Shown here: positions 1 to 8,705 of the stretch, piece by piece
How positions within the stretch are numbered: the first letter of the stretch is position 1
Layout of the letters: every line of letters begins with the position of its first letter
NCBI GenBank assembly: GCA_012517325.1
Contig: JAAYVF010000006.1
Location: 106,127-170,126, forward strand
DNA from: Myxococcales bacterium
GTDB taxonomy: Bacteria; Lernaellota; Lernaellaia; Lernaellales; Lernaellaceae
Direction of reading: 5' to 3'
Length of the DNA: 64,000 nt
Notes under the pieces: model-generated
What the model was told of the DNA's origin: nothing
The model's database searches: none
The model's input: only the letters and a program-made list of their open reading frames with translations
Position numbers and translations under genes: made by a program

Positions 1-1005
1 CGCGAACATTTGCATTACGATCACCGCCACGACGATTGGATTCCGTTCCATTTTCGCCAGATGTATCGCCCGTGGGATCGCACCTGGGGATTCTGTGTGC
101 CCAAGACCTTCTACGATTCCCTGGCGCCTGGCGAATATGAGGTCCGCATCCGCACCAAGGAATACGACGGAACGCTGAAGGTCGCCGAGGCGGTGTTGCC
201 CGGCCGGCGCGAGGAAACGATCGTGTTCGTGGCGCACCTGGATCACCCCGCCGCCGCCAACGACGATCTGGCCGGGGTGATGGCCGGCGTCCGCCTGATG
301 CAATTGCTGGCGGCAAAACCGCGCCGTTTCACCTACCGGCTGGTCGTCGTCCAGGAAATTCTCGGTTCCGAATACTACCTGAACCAACTGGCGCTGTCGG
401 GCGACCGCGATCGCCTGCTCCTCGGCCTGTTTCTGGAGATGCTCGGCAGCCGGACGCCGCACTGCCTGCAGCGGTCCTTCCAGGGCGACACGGCGATGGA
501 TTGGGCGATGGAGGCCGCCTTGCGCGAGGCGGGTGAGGAATTCCGGGCGGTGCCGTTTCGCGAATCGGTGGGCAACGACGAGGCCAACTGGGAAGCGCAC
601 GGCGTTCCCATGCCGCAGTTGTCGCGCTATCCGTATCCCGAATACCACTCCGACCGCGACGACATGAGCATCATCGATCCGGACCGCATCGAGGCGTCGG
701 CGCAGATCGCGTTGCGGGCGATGGAAAAGCTCGAAGAGCTGTTCTGGGTGCGCAAACTTTTTCGGGGCAGCTATTGCGCCAGCCACCCGGAGTACAACCT
801 GTACATCGATCCGGGGCAGGCGGCGTTTGCGGACGTTCCCAAGGAGGAGATCATCCGTTTGCGGCGGCTGATGGACCTGATTCCGATCGTCATGAACCAA
901 TGGCAAGCCGGCGAATTGCTGGCGCGGAAGCTGGGACTGTCGGCAACCCTCGTCATCGATTACCTGCGGCAGTGGGTGGACAAGGGATTGTTGGAAATTC
1001 TGTAG
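1..1005 (+). CDS. DUF4910/M28-like aminopeptidase, 3' part
   Basis: The reading frame is open from the first base, so the true start lies outside the window; the TTG at 10 is not a credible start. The protein matches the DUF4910 aminopeptidase-like family: a zinc-peptidase core with HLDHP then ANDD about five residues later (metal ligands of the M28 type), a glutamate in QEILGSEYY, and EYHSDRDD further on. The last 80 or so residues look like a winged-helix domain, as is usual in this family. The family is often found near surface-glycan and small-molecule loci, which fits the FkbH/ACP operon downstream on the other strand. Exact substrate unknown. Confidence 0.8.
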   Translation, partial: REHLHYDHRHDDWIPFHFRQMYRPWDRTWGFCVPKTFYDSLAPGEYEVRIRTKEYDGTLKVAEAVLPGRREETIVFVAHLDHPAAANDDLAGVMAGVRLMQLLAAKPRRFTYRLVVVQEILGSEYYLNQLALSGDRDRLLLGLFLEMLGSRTPHCLQRSFQGDTAMDWAMEAALREAGEEFRAVPFRESVGNDEANWEAHGVPMPQLSRYPYPEYHSDRDDMSIIDPDRIEASAQIALRAMEKLEELFWVRKLFRGSYCASHPEYNLYIDPGQAAFADVPKEEIIRLRRLMDLIPIVMNQWQAGELLARKLGLSATLVIDYLRQWVDKGLLEIL

Positions 1006-1026
1006 GCCCGACCGCCGGGCGGTTCA

Positions 1027-1419
1027 TCATTCCTTTTCCAACAGCTCGAACAAACCGTACACCGGGCTGAACACCCAGGCGATTTTCCGCCCGCCGAACG
1101 CCGTCGCCGGCACCGGCGCGACCAGCGGATGAAAACCGTTGCGCCGGCCGGCGGCCAGCGCCGTGGGCAGGTTCTCCACCTCGTAGCACAGGTGCAACAA
1201 CCGGGCGTCCTTGCGCAGGCTCGCCAGCACCGGCGAATCCTCGCCGACCGGTTCGAGCAACTCGATCGTCATTCCGTTGGCGCGAATGAAGGCGATCCGC
1301 ACTTTTTGTTCGGGATCATAGACCGGATCGAGGTCGGGATGCGCCGCCGCGATGGACGTCACGGCCAGACCGAGGTGATGGAACGCGGCGGTTTCGCCGA
1401 AAAAGTCGACGGTTTTCAT
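1027..1419 (-). CDS. VOC-superfamily protein (glyoxalase/epimerase-like)
   Basis: A 130-residue protein with the paired beta-alpha-beta-beta-beta fold of the vicinal-oxygen-chelate superfamily. Candidate metal ligands are His15 (HHLGLAV), Glu53 (IELLEP), His76 (LLHLCYE) and Glu125 near the end, the arrangement seen in methylmalonyl-CoA epimerase and glyoxalase-type enzymes. It is the last gene of a three-gene operon; its ATG overlaps the stop of the FkbH gene by four bases (ATGA). The context suggests it acts on, or after, an acyl group loaded on the carrier protein of the same operon, for instance as an epimerase or isomerase. That role is inference. Confidence 0.8.
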   Translation of the reverse strand: MKTVDFFGETAAFHHLGLAVTSIAAAHPDLDPVYDPEQKVRIAFIRANGMTIELLEPVGEDSPVLASLRKDARLLHLCYEVENLPTALAAGRRNGFHPLVAPVPATAFGGRKIAWVFSPVYGLFELLEKE

Positions 1420-3113
1420 GCGACCGGATCCTTGACGATCAATTCGATGCCCGGCGGCAGCGGATATTCACCGGCCAGCGGGAAGACGAAAACGGCGTCG
1501 GTTTCGGCGGCGAATCCCGAACGTTGCCGGAAAAATTCGAGGCACGGTTTGTTCTTCGCGGTTTCCCGATACTCGGCGACGAGCCGTTGCCGGCCGATTT
1601 TCCGGCCGTAATCGGCGAGCACGTGCAGCATGACTTCCTCGATTTTTCGGCCCATCACCCGGCAACTCAGGATGAAATCGACGATCCGGCCGGTATCGCC
1701 CTCGATCGCCAGGGAGGCGATGCCGGTCAATCCGGAGTCGCCGAATTTGTCCCGCACGCGGAAGGTAAACAACCGATGAGCCGGCTGGGCGGCCCACGCG
1801 GCCAGCTCCCCTTCGGACAGCCGCCGGGTGGAAAGGTTCATTTGATTGGTCTTGTTGAAAAGCTGCACCGTGCGCGTCAGATCGGCGTCGCCGAGCGGTT
1901 CGGCGATCACCTGAATTCCCAGCGTCCGCAGCCAGTCGTCCAACGAGCCGATTTCTTCCTGCACCTGCCGCCGCTGGCGTTCGGCGAGGTACATCCGGGC
2001 GCGGTCGCGATCCTCGTCGCTGATCGCCGGTGAATCGAAGCAACGCAGACTTTGCAGGGCGCTCTGATAAAAAAGCTTGTCGGCCGGCCATTCCGGCACC
2101 AGCACTTCCGGCAGCGCCTCGCGGACCCGCGCGCGCTCGACGGGGTTGTCGTCGATGAAAACGATCGACTGCCGGCCGAGGTTGAGTTCCGCCGCCAATT
2201 CGCCGATGTTTTGCGCCTTGTCGCGCCAGTTGATGCGCCAGCCCGCGAAATCGTCGAGGCGCAGAACCATTTCGGGATGGTTCCGGATCGCTTCGAGGGC
2301 GATCGCCTCCTCGTTTTTACTGACGATGCCCAGCAGGACGCCGCGGTTGGTGAGCGCCTTCAGGGCGCGTTGAAAATCGACAAAGGCCTCGCCGACCGGA
2401 TCGTGTCCGCCCAACGCCAGGTTTTCCCAGCCGACGTCGCCGACGATGCCGCCCCAAAGGGTGTCGTCCAGATCGATGATCACCAATTTACGCGCCAGGC
2501 CGAGCAGGGCGTTCAATGCCGCCTTGAGATCCTGCGCGGCTTCCTTGAAAACCTCGGTGCCGAACTCGATCTTGCCCAGGTACCAATGCTTCGGGCTATA
2601 GGCCTTGGCGCCGACGGCTTGCAACCAGCGAGCCGCCGGCAGCAAGAAGATGTTTTTCCGCGCGGCCAGCCGCTCGCTCAGCCGGGCGTTCAGGCGATCC
2701 AACCAATAACGGGCGCCTTGCCGCGGTTCGTAATCGAGCAACCCGGTGCCGCGGTAGGAAGGGGGCAGCGTCCAGGTCGGGACAAAAACCCATTTGACCC
2801 GCGCGGCCAATCGTTCGATCAGGTCCGCGTAGGCGTCGAGTTCCGCCGACAAAGTGTCGCCGGGGACATGCTCATAATCCAGCAACCGGGCGACGGAAGG
2901 AATCGCTCCGGTCGGGCGGGTCCAGACCAAGGCAAAATCGGGCCGGTCGGCCCAGCCCGACCACTGATCGTCCAGGATGACCTGCGCCAACTGGCCGTAC
3001 GGCGCCGCCATGACGGTCAGCCGGGGCGGGGCGGTGTCGTGAGAGAGCAGATCGGCCAGATTTTGCAGATTGAAGTCCGAAAGCAGAACGCCGCGGAGGT
3101 CGTCCCGGCTCAT
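1416..3113 (-). CDS. FkbH-like HAD-IIIC family protein
   Basis: 565 residues with the FkbH layout: an N-terminal SGNH-like region (about 1-200), a HAD-superfamily subfamily IIIC domain with the motif DLDDTLW at 214-220 (Asp214 nucleophile, Asp216 acid/base), and a C-terminal GNAT-like domain. FkbH proteins dephosphorylate 1,3-bisphosphoglycerate and load the glyceryl unit onto an acyl carrier protein, giving glyceryl-ACP in polyketide pathways; relatives also sit in surface-polysaccharide loci. Here the gene overlaps a dedicated carrier-protein gene by four bases upstream and the VOC gene by four bases downstream, so the three are almost certainly co-translated. No polyketide synthase is visible nearby, so the acyl acceptor is unknown. 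Confidence 0.88.
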   Translation of the reverse strand: MSRDDLRGVLLSDFNLQNLADLLSHDTAPPRLTVMAAPYGQLAQVILDDQWSGWADRPDFALVWTRPTGAIPSVARLLDYEHVPGDTLSAELDAYADLIERLAARVKWVFVPTWTLPPSYRGTGLLDYEPRQGARYWLDRLNARLSERLAARKNIFLLPAARWLQAVGAKAYSPKHWYLGKIEFGTEVFKEAAQDLKAALNALLGLARKLVIIDLDDTLWGGIVGDVGWENLALGGHDPVGEAFVDFQRALKALTNRGVLLGIVSKNEEAIALEAIRNHPEMVLRLDDFAGWRINWRDKAQNIGELAAELNLGRQSIVFIDDNPVERARVREALPEVLVPEWPADKLFYQSALQSLRCFDSPAISDEDRDRARMYLAERQRRQVQEEIGSLDDWLRTLGIQVIAEPLGDADLTRTVQLFNKTNQMNLSTRRLSEGELAAWAAQPAHRLFTFRVRDKFGDSGLTGIASLAIEGDTGRIVDFILSCRVMGRKIEEVMLHVLADYGRKIGRQRLVAEYRETAKNKPCLEFFRQRSGFAAETDAVFVFPLAGEYPLPPGIELIVKDPVA

Positions 3114-3409
3114 GGCGTCGGCTCGCCGAGTTGGCTTTTCAGATAATCGAGCAGCGACGATACTGTCGCAAAGGGATTGAAGCTGTTAATATTGAACTTC
3201 TTGTCTGAAAGGATCAGTTCCACTCCTAACAGATCCTCAATGGCGCCTTCCAAGGAGACGATGAAATTCAACAAGCCCAGCGAATCGAGCGGCCCGGAAC
3301 GGCTGAAGAGCGACGCTTCCGCGGTTTTCGCAATCCGCTTTTCCGGCGGCCGCAATTCGTTGATATCATCGATGGCGCGGTAGACGGCATCCCGGATGGT
3401 TGCGGACAT
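3110..3409 (-). CDS. acyl carrier protein-like
   Basis: A 99-residue helical protein with the phosphopantetheine attachment context PLDSLGLL; Ser43 in the DSL motif is the expected carrier serine. It is first in the ACP-FkbH-VOC operon, and its stop overlaps the FkbH start (ATGA). It probably carries the glyceryl or related C3 unit made by the FkbH protein. It differs from the housekeeping fatty-acid ACP in having a longer N-terminus, and no fab genes are adjacent, so a specialised carrier is more likely. Confidence 0.8.
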   Translation of the reverse strand: MSATIRDAVYRAIDDINELRPPEKRIAKTAEASLFSRSGPLDSLGLLNFIVSLEGAIEDLLGVELILSDKKFNINSFNPFATVSSLLDYLKSQLGEPTP

Positions 3410-3473
3410 GGCGTTTTTAAGCCTCCGTTGCTTGCAGGAAAGTCGGCCTTGGAATCGACCTCGTTTTTATGAT

Positions 3474-3502
3474 TGTATACCGATTCCGGCGTCATTTTGC
3501 AA
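3474..3502 (-). promoter_or_regulatory. putative sigma-70 promoter of the ACP-FkbH-VOC operon
   Basis: On the minus strand TTGCAA (3502-3497) and TATACA (3479-3474) are separated by 17 bases, about 65 bases upstream of the ACP start. It lies in the 117-base gap between the divergent ACP and methyltransferase genes. Confidence 0.5.
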
Positions 3503-3526
3503 AACGCCGTCGGGAAAGAAAGGCTG

Positions 3527-4426
3527 ATGAGAAACGACCGCTTTCGCTTGTCGTCCGATCCGGAATATGGATTCATTCATCTGGACCCCTTGCCGACCCC
3601 CGAAGAACTTGCCCGATTTTACCGTGAATGTTATTACGAATTGGTAGCCGGCGGCGAACGCTTTCCGGAGGCCGCCCGTCGGCAGGCGGGAGGGGAGGCG
3701 ATGGAATTGGAAAAGCGTTGGAATCGAGCCACACTGTTTGCCGACATTCGCGATCTTCTCGCCGGCCGGGTCGCCGGCAAGAGGGTTTTGGAGATCGGAA
3801 GTGGATTCGGCGATCTCTTGGCCTATTTACGAGAGAATGGTTTTGAATGCGTCGGGATCGAACCGGCGGCGGTCGCGCGGGCCGAGGCAATAAAGCAAGG
3901 ATGTTCGGTTTTCTTTGGCACTTTCGAGGAATTTTTGGCGCAATCTCCGGTCCCCACCGGGTTCGACGCTTGTTTGCTGCTCAATGTGCTGGAGCACGTT
4001 CCGGACCCGCGGATGATCCTTCGACGCGTGCGGGAATTGTTGGCCGCGGGAGGCTCGATTCTCGTTTGGGTGCCCAACGATTTCAGCGAATTACAGGAAG
4101 CGGCCCGCCGGAAAATCGGCGGCGATCCCTGGTGGGTGGCAATTCCCGATCACATCAACTATTTTTCTTTTTCTTCGTTGGAAGCGCTGTTGGTCGGGGA
4201 GGGCTTTCGCGTTCGGCACCGCCAGGGCGATTTTCCTATGGAGATGTTTTTACTGATGGGCGAGGACTATGTCCATGACCGTTCGCGGGGCGCGGCTTGT
4301 CATCGCCGGCGAATCGAATTGGAAATGGCGCTGCCGACAGATTTGCGGCGGCGCTGGGGTCAAGCGCTGGCCGAGGCGGGAATCGGCCGCAACGCGTTGA
4401 TCGTTGCCGAGAAAACAGCAGAATAA
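3527..4426 (+). CDS. class I SAM-dependent methyltransferase
   Basis: 299 residues from the ATG at 3527, chosen over the upstream TTG at 3473 because a GGAAAGAAAGG ribosome site lies just before it. Motif I (VLEIGSGFGDLL) is at residues 87-98 and LLLNVLEHVPDP is the post-motif II region, as in the Methyltransf_23 group. The N-terminus has the pattern common in methyltransferases of glycan and natural-product loci. It is divergent from the ACP-FkbH-VOC operon and followed 18 bases later by a membrane acyltransferase, suggesting joint work on a surface glycan or lipid. Substrate unknown. Confidence 0.85.
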   Translation: MRNDRFRLSSDPEYGFIHLDPLPTPEELARFYRECYYELVAGGERFPEAARRQAGGEAMELEKRWNRATLFADIRDLLAGRVAGKRVLEIGSGFGDLLAYLRENGFECVGIEPAAVARAEAIKQGCSVFFGTFEEFLAQSPVPTGFDACLLLNVLEHVPDPRMILRRVRELLAAGGSILVWVPNDFSELQEAARRKIGGDPWWVAIPDHINYFSFSSLEALLVGEGFRVRHRQGDFPMEMFLLMGEDYVHDRSRGAACHRRRIELEMALPTDLRRRWGQALAEAGIGRNALIVAEKTAE

Positions 4427-4444
4427 AAATTCGGGATCGGATTC

Positions 4445-5767
4445 ATGACCGTGACAACCAGCCATTCTCCGGTAAACAACACCCGCCAGAGCTATATCGA
4501 CATGCTCAAGGGATTGAGCTGTCAGATGCTGATTTACGGCCATACGATCACCATGCATTTCGGCGACGCGAATCGGGCGGAGCGAATCGCCTTTACCCTG
4601 ATCAACCTGGCGCCCGGGCTTTTCTTTTTCGCATCCGGCATGAACGTCGTCAATTTTTACGACGCCCACGGCCAGCAAAAAAACTTTCGCGCGACGCCGT
4701 TTTACCTTTTATCGGCTTTGGCCTTGTTCGTTTTGAGCATTGCCTATTCGATCAACCGCGACAACCTCTACCTGATGCAGATTTTTCAGGGCGTCGCCAT
4801 GACCACGGCCTTCACCTATGTTTTGGTACGCCTACGACTCCCGAAGTGGGCGCTGGCGGTCGTCGGTATCGCGCTATATGCCTTCTGGCTGAGCCGCTGG
4901 CAGATGATGAGCGGCGATCTGGCCCGGATGCGCGGTCTGGATCCCAGCATCATCTACGACATGCTGGATCCGTGGATCAAGTCCCTGCCACCGGCCATTC
5001 GCGTCTTGTATTTGCACTTTGCTTTTCTTCCCTGGGTCACTTTCGTGATCCTGGGCGCGGTTTGGATGCGCAGCCGCCAGCAGCGGCCGGACCGCTGGCC
5101 GCTCTGGATCATTCTGTCCGTGTTGTCGATCTTCTGCGGGTTCGTCACCCTGCGGATGCCGCGGTGGCGCCAGCCATTGTTGCTGGATAACGTCGCGGAC
5201 ATGCTGTATCGCAACGTCCCGTTTCACTTCCTCGTCTGGTTGGGATTGATCGGTTTGTTTATGCTGGCGGCCGAATTCCACTACGCCGGGGCCGGCTCGC
5301 TGCGCTCACGTCCGTTGCGTTGGCTGGGCGGTTACCTCGAACTGTGCGGCCGCGAATCGCTGACCTTCTTCGTCTGGCATTGGATCGTCCTGATTTTCGT
5401 GCACGCCCCATTTTATTATCTGCTGGTCGTCGGCGGCATCCGCTTCGCCGGCCTGGCCATCCACGCCACCTGGATCGGCACGATTCTGGTCAACATGCTG
5501 GTTTTTCCTTACGTGGTGCGCTTGGGGCAGCGCTGGCGGCGGCGGCGCTTCTTTACGGCGCAAGCGCTGATGGTTTGGTTTTTCGGCACGGTATTGGGGT
5601 ATTTCGCTTTGCAGTTGCCGCGGGCGCAAACGTTCTCGCCTCTGGCGATCTGGTTTTCGTTCCCGGCTTGTCTGGCCTTCGCCTTTTTATATCCCCGGGT
5701 TCGCGAAAAGCTGCGCGGTCGATTTACGGACACGCCGGCGACCGGAGCGGCCGCTCAAGAAAACTGA
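4445..5767 (+). CDS. multipass membrane acyltransferase-like protein
   Basis: 440 residues with ten or more hydrophobic segments. The start resembles the acyltransferase-3 / heparan-glucosaminide N-acetyltransferase-like group: SYIDMLKGL followed by a GHTITMHFG stretch, the histidine lying in the first membrane segments. Such proteins move acetyl or acyl groups across the cytoplasmic membrane onto polysaccharides, peptidoglycan or lipids. It lies 18 bases after a methyltransferase, so co-transcription is likely. The last 13 bases overlap the 3' end of the convergent cupin gene. Confidence 0.75.
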   Translation: MTVTTSHSPVNNTRQSYIDMLKGLSCQMLIYGHTITMHFGDANRAERIAFTLINLAPGLFFFASGMNVVNFYDAHGQQKNFRATPFYLLSALALFVLSIAYSINRDNLYLMQIFQGVAMTTAFTYVLVRLRLPKWALAVVGIALYAFWLSRWQMMSGDLARMRGLDPSIIYDMLDPWIKSLPPAIRVLYLHFAFLPWVTFVILGAVWMRSRQQRPDRWPLWIILSVLSIFCGFVTLRMPRWRQPLLLDNVADMLYRNVPFHFLVWLGLIGLFMLAAEFHYAGAGSLRSRPLRWLGGYLELCGRESLTFFVWHWIVLIFVHAPFYYLLVVGGIRFAGLAIHATWIGTILVNMLVFPYVVRLGQRWRRRRFFTAQALMVWFFGTVLGYFALQLPRAQTFSPLAIWFSFPACLAFAFLYPRVREKLRGRFTDTPATGAAAQEN

Positions 5768-6027
5768 AAATGCTTGCGCACCGGACGGCTGACGTCCCAG
5801 GTGCATTTCAAACCCCGGGGAAAAACGACCAGATCGCCCGGCCCGAATTCGACCGTTTCGCCTGCCGCCGTCGTCACCCGCACCTGCCCTTCGAGGATGT
5901 AGCAGGTCTCGGTTTCGTCATATTCCCAATCGAACCGGCTGATTTCGCATTCCCAGATGCCCCAGGATTCGACGTTCAAGCGGCGTAGGGTTTCCGGCGT
6001 GGGCTTTTCAACGGAAATCATCGACAT
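5755..6027 (-). CDS. DUF861-type cupin protein
   Basis: 90 residues forming a single small cupin barrel of the DUF861 / cupin_3 type: WGIWECEISRFDWEYDETETCYILEG, here split as the entry strands, then GDLVVFPRGLKCTWDV. A GGAGG ribosome site precedes the ATG. It overlaps the end of the membrane acyltransferase tail-to-tail. Cupins of this family include ureidoglycine aminohydrolase relatives and many of unknown role. Nothing in the context fixes its substrate. Confidence 0.8.
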   Translation of the reverse strand: MSMISVEKPTPETLRRLNVESWGIWECEISRFDWEYDETETCYILEGQVRVTTAAGETVEFGPGDLVVFPRGLKCTWDVSRPVRKHFQFS

Positions 6028-6051
6028 GACGGTCCTCCGACTAGCGCGGCA

Positions 6052-7011
6052 TTATTGCCGGCGAAAGGCCAGTTGTTCCAACAGCGAGCGCAGGACGCCG
6101 CCATCCTGCCAGTTTTTTACGGCTGCCAGGCGCGCTTCGATGTCGTTCATCCAGGCGAGTTGATGTTCGGCGACGATCGCCGGCAGGTTGGTTTCGCGGA
6201 TGATCGTCAGCAGCCGGGACGAATCGAATTGCCGCGTGGTCAGGCAGGTGCGCAGGTAATCGCCTTGTTCCGGCGTTCCCAGGCGCAGAAGCTGTAAATA
6301 GGGGTAGGTGTGTTTCCCCTCGCGCAGGTCGCGGAAAGCGTCCTTGCCCGTCGCGGCCGGGTCCAGGCTGAAGTCGAGCATGTCGTCGGCGACCTGGAAC
6401 AACCGTCCGATCAACAAACCGGCCTCGCGCAGATTCTGTCGTGCCGTCGCGTCCAGGCCGGCCAGAATCGCCGGCAGTTCCAGGCACAGCGCGAACAAAC
6501 TGCCCGTCTTCCGCTCCACCACGAAGAAATAGCGCTCCAGGCTGGCGTCTTCCCCGTCGAGCGGCACCGAGTCGGCCAGTTGCCCCGAGGCGAGATTGAC
6601 CACCTCGCGGCTGACGGCTCGGTACACCTCGAGATTGTCCTGCCGGCAAATGAGGTCCATCGCGCGCGTGAAGCAGATGTCGCCGATCATGATGGCTATC
6701 TGGGGGCCGTTTTCCACGTGCAGGCAGACCTCGCCGCGCCGGGTTTGCGCGCCGTCGATCACGTCGTCGTGAAACAGCGAGGCGTTATGGATCATCTCGA
6801 TGGCGGCGCCGAGCACGGGCAGGCGATCCGGCGGTTGTCCCAGGGCGGTCGCCGCGTGATAGAGCAGGCGGGCGCGGACCTGTTTGCCGGCCAGCGGCAA
6901 CTGCGGCGCGCGCACGGCCGGCGGATAGAGGTGCTGAATGTGGCCGGCTTCCGCCAGCCACTGGTTGACTTTTTTCAGGTAGAGTTCCAGTTCCTGATCC
7001 CATTGCATCAT
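6052..7011 (-). CDS. long-chain trans-polyprenyl diphosphate synthase
   Basis: 319 residues. The ATG at 7011 is chosen because it forms an ATGA overlap with the stop of the upstream menA-like gene. Both aspartate-rich motifs are present: DDVID at 82-86 and DDMLD at 209-213. The residues four and five before the first motif are small (Ser, Ala), which in this family allows long products (about C35-C50) rather than farnesyl or geranylgeranyl diphosphate. Together with the adjacent MenA-type gene this most likely supplies the menaquinone side chain. The enzyme could also supply a prenyl donor for the GGGP-synthase-like enzyme at 42.7 kb, but that is speculation. Confidence 0.9.
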   Translation of the reverse strand: MMQWDQELELYLKKVNQWLAEAGHIQHLYPPAVRAPQLPLAGKQVRARLLYHAATALGQPPDRLPVLGAAIEMIHNASLFHDDVIDGAQTRRGEVCLHVENGPQIAIMIGDICFTRAMDLICRQDNLEVYRAVSREVVNLASGQLADSVPLDGEDASLERYFFVVERKTGSLFALCLELPAILAGLDATARQNLREAGLLIGRLFQVADDMLDFSLDPAATGKDAFRDLREGKHTYPYLQLLRLGTPEQGDYLRTCLTTRQFDSSRLLTIIRETNLPAIVAEHQLAWMNDIEARLAAVKNWQDGGVLRSLLEQLAFRRQ

Positions 7012-7937
7012 CTGGCACATCCCATCAGCAGACCCAGACTGCATAGCAGCCCGGCGGATAAATGCATCATCAGGGCGTCGGCTTGCGCGGCGCGGATCTT
7101 TTCCTCGTCGTCATAGTGGCGGATCGCCAGCGCGACGCTGCCGATGGAGAGCGGCAGGGCCAGCAGGACGACGACGAAGGAAAGTGGCGCCCAGCCGCGT
7201 TGAATCATCCAGAGCGACCACCCGAAGACGAACAGATTGAGCATGGCATAGCCCCAGCGCGCCCGGCGTTTGCCGAGCCGCACCACCAGATTTTTCTTGC
7301 CGGCCGCCCGGTCAGTCTCAAAGTCAGTGTATTGGTTGATCCACAACAGCAGCGTGATCAAGCCGGCGATCGGCAGGCTCAGCCAGAAAGCGCGCCAGGT
7401 GATTTCTCCCGTCAGCACCACGAACGTGCCCAACGCCGGGGCAGGGCCCAGAAAGAGGAAAATATCCAGTTCGCCCAGGCCGCGATACGCTAGGCGCAGG
7501 GGTGGCGCGGTGTAGAAATAACCACCGATGAAGCCGAGCACCGCGATGGCCAGCATGAGCGGACGGCCGCGATCCATCCGCAGAAAAAGGACCAGGCCGA
7601 TCGCCGCCGCGACGAGGAAGCAGGACCAGAACCACCGGCGGACTTGATGTGGATCGACGCGGTCGCGGGTCAGGGCGTCACCGCCTCCGGAGTAGGGCCG
7701 ATCGCCGGTTTCCGGACGGTCCGCGCCCGAGCGAAAATCGAAGTAGTCGTTCGAAAGGTTGACCCCCAGATGCGCGGCGGAAACCCCGAGCAGGCACAAC
7801 GCGAACGACAGCCAATCGAAACGCCCGGTTTCGTAATAGGCCAAGGCGCCGCCGAAGGAGACGGGCACCAGGGTGCAAGTCAAAAACAGGACGCGCGATT
7901 GCCGAAGAAAATCGAGGACGATGTTTTGCTTTCCCAT
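7008..7937 (-). CDS. menA: 1,4-dihydroxy-2-naphthoate prenyltransferase (MenA-like, UbiA family)
   Basis: 309 residues and about eight membrane helices. The first aspartate-rich motif NDYFDFRSG is at 63-71, and the second is in NQYTDFETD, followed by GKKNLVVRLGKRRA, the pattern of MenA. It attaches the polyprenyl chain to DHNA in menaquinone synthesis. It overlaps the polyprenyl synthase start by four bases, so chain supply and transfer are coupled in one operon. Other UbiA members, including archaeal digeranylgeranylglyceryl phosphate synthase, share the fold; the MenA-like motifs and partner favour menaquinone. Confidence 0.85.
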   Translation of the reverse strand: MGKQNIVLDFLRQSRVLFLTCTLVPVSFGGALAYYETGRFDWLSFALCLLGVSAAHLGVNLSNDYFDFRSGADRPETGDRPYSGGGDALTRDRVDPHQVRRWFWSCFLVAAAIGLVLFLRMDRGRPLMLAIAVLGFIGGYFYTAPPLRLAYRGLGELDIFLFLGPAPALGTFVVLTGEITWRAFWLSLPIAGLITLLLWINQYTDFETDRAAGKKNLVVRLGKRRARWGYAMLNLFVFGWSLWMIQRGWAPLSFVVVLLALPLSIGSVALAIRHYDDEEKIRAAQADALMMHLSAGLLCSLGLLMGCAR

Positions 7938-8036
7938 GGTTCGCGAAAATCCAGTAATGAATAAGAGAACGTTCGAATCAACTTAGCTGCTTTGCGTTCA
8001 ATAATAAATCCCGCTTTTTCGGAAGCAAGAGAGCGG

Positions 8037-8573
8037 TCATCGCTCCGGCGCCGTCGCGCGCCATTGGCGTAAAACCTCGTAAACGATGATCCCGAAAGCG
8101 GTGGCGACGTTGATGCTGTTTTTGTAACCCAGCATCGGTATGCAAACGCGGTGGTCGCAAAGGGCAAGGATGTCCGGTGCGATGCCCGTGACCTCGTGGC
8201 CGAAAACCGCCGCCACCGGTTTCGGCCAACGGAATTCCGCGTGCGGCACGGCGTTTTCGACCACCTCGACGGCCACCAGCGGAATTCCCAGCCGGTGCAA
8301 GCCGGCCAAGGCCTCCCGGGTGTCGCGGTAGTGGGTCCAGGGCACGTATTCCATGGCGCCCAAGGCGGTCTTGGCCAGTTTGACGTTCGGCGGATAGGTG
8401 GTTAGCCCGCACAGGTGCAGACGCTCGACGGCCGCGGCGTCGGCGGTACGGAAAATCGAGCCGACGTTATAGGCGCTGCGCAGATTGTCGAGCACCGCGT
8501 GAAACGGTTGCCGCGGGCCGGCCGCCGGCTCTGCCGGATGGCATTTTTCGTAATAGGGCTCGATTTTGGCCAT
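8037..8573 (-). CDS. SpoU/TrmH-family RNA 2'-O-methyltransferase
   Basis: 178 residues of a SPOUT methyltransferase. All three SpoU motifs are visible: NLRSAYNVGSIFRTAD (motif 1, catalytic Arg), VFGHEVTGI (motif 2) and IPMLGYKNSINVATAFGI (motif 3, SAM-binding knot). It lacks the extra N-terminal substrate-binding domain of RlmB, so it resembles compact TrmH/TrmL-like enzymes. Substrate RNA is not predictable from the sequence. It has its own promoter and is followed by the quinone pair 99 bases downstream. Confidence 0.88.
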   Translation of the reverse strand: MAKIEPYYEKCHPAEPAAGPRQPFHAVLDNLRSAYNVGSIFRTADAAAVERLHLCGLTTYPPNVKLAKTALGAMEYVPWTHYRDTREALAGLHRLGIPLVAVEVVENAVPHAEFRWPKPVAAVFGHEVTGIAPDILALCDHRVCIPMLGYKNSINVATAFGIIVYEVLRQWRATAPER

Positions 8574-8597
8574 GACCGCCCGCCTTTCGGATGACTG

Positions 8598-8626
8598 GGT
8601 ATAGAAAATCCGCCGCCGTGGGTCAA
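8598..8626 (-). promoter_or_regulatory. sigma-70-like promoter of the SpoU methylase gene
   Basis: On the minus strand TTGACC (8626-8621) and TATACC (8603-8598) are 17 bases apart, 25 bases upstream of the ATG. It is divergent from the channel-gene promoter about 25 bases away. Confidence 0.6.
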
Positions 8627-8650
8627 GCCGGTCGGAGTGATGAAATTAAC

Positions 8651-8679
8651 TTGTCAGGAAAAAGCAGCGTCGATATGAT
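8651..8679 (+). promoter_or_regulatory. sigma-70-like promoter of the K+ channel gene
   Basis: TTGTCA (8651-8656) and TATGAT (8674-8679) are separated by exactly 17 bases, each five of six to consensus, and lie 26 bases before the predicted TTG start. Confidence 0.65.
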
Positions 8680-8705
8680 CTCCCCCAACTACCGGGGGCC
8701 GGTGT

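Noticed and set aside
7008..7937. UbiA-family gene as digeranylgeranylglyceryl phosphate synthase
   Set aside because: Motifs and its coupling to a long-chain prenyl synthase fit MenA better; still worth a tree.
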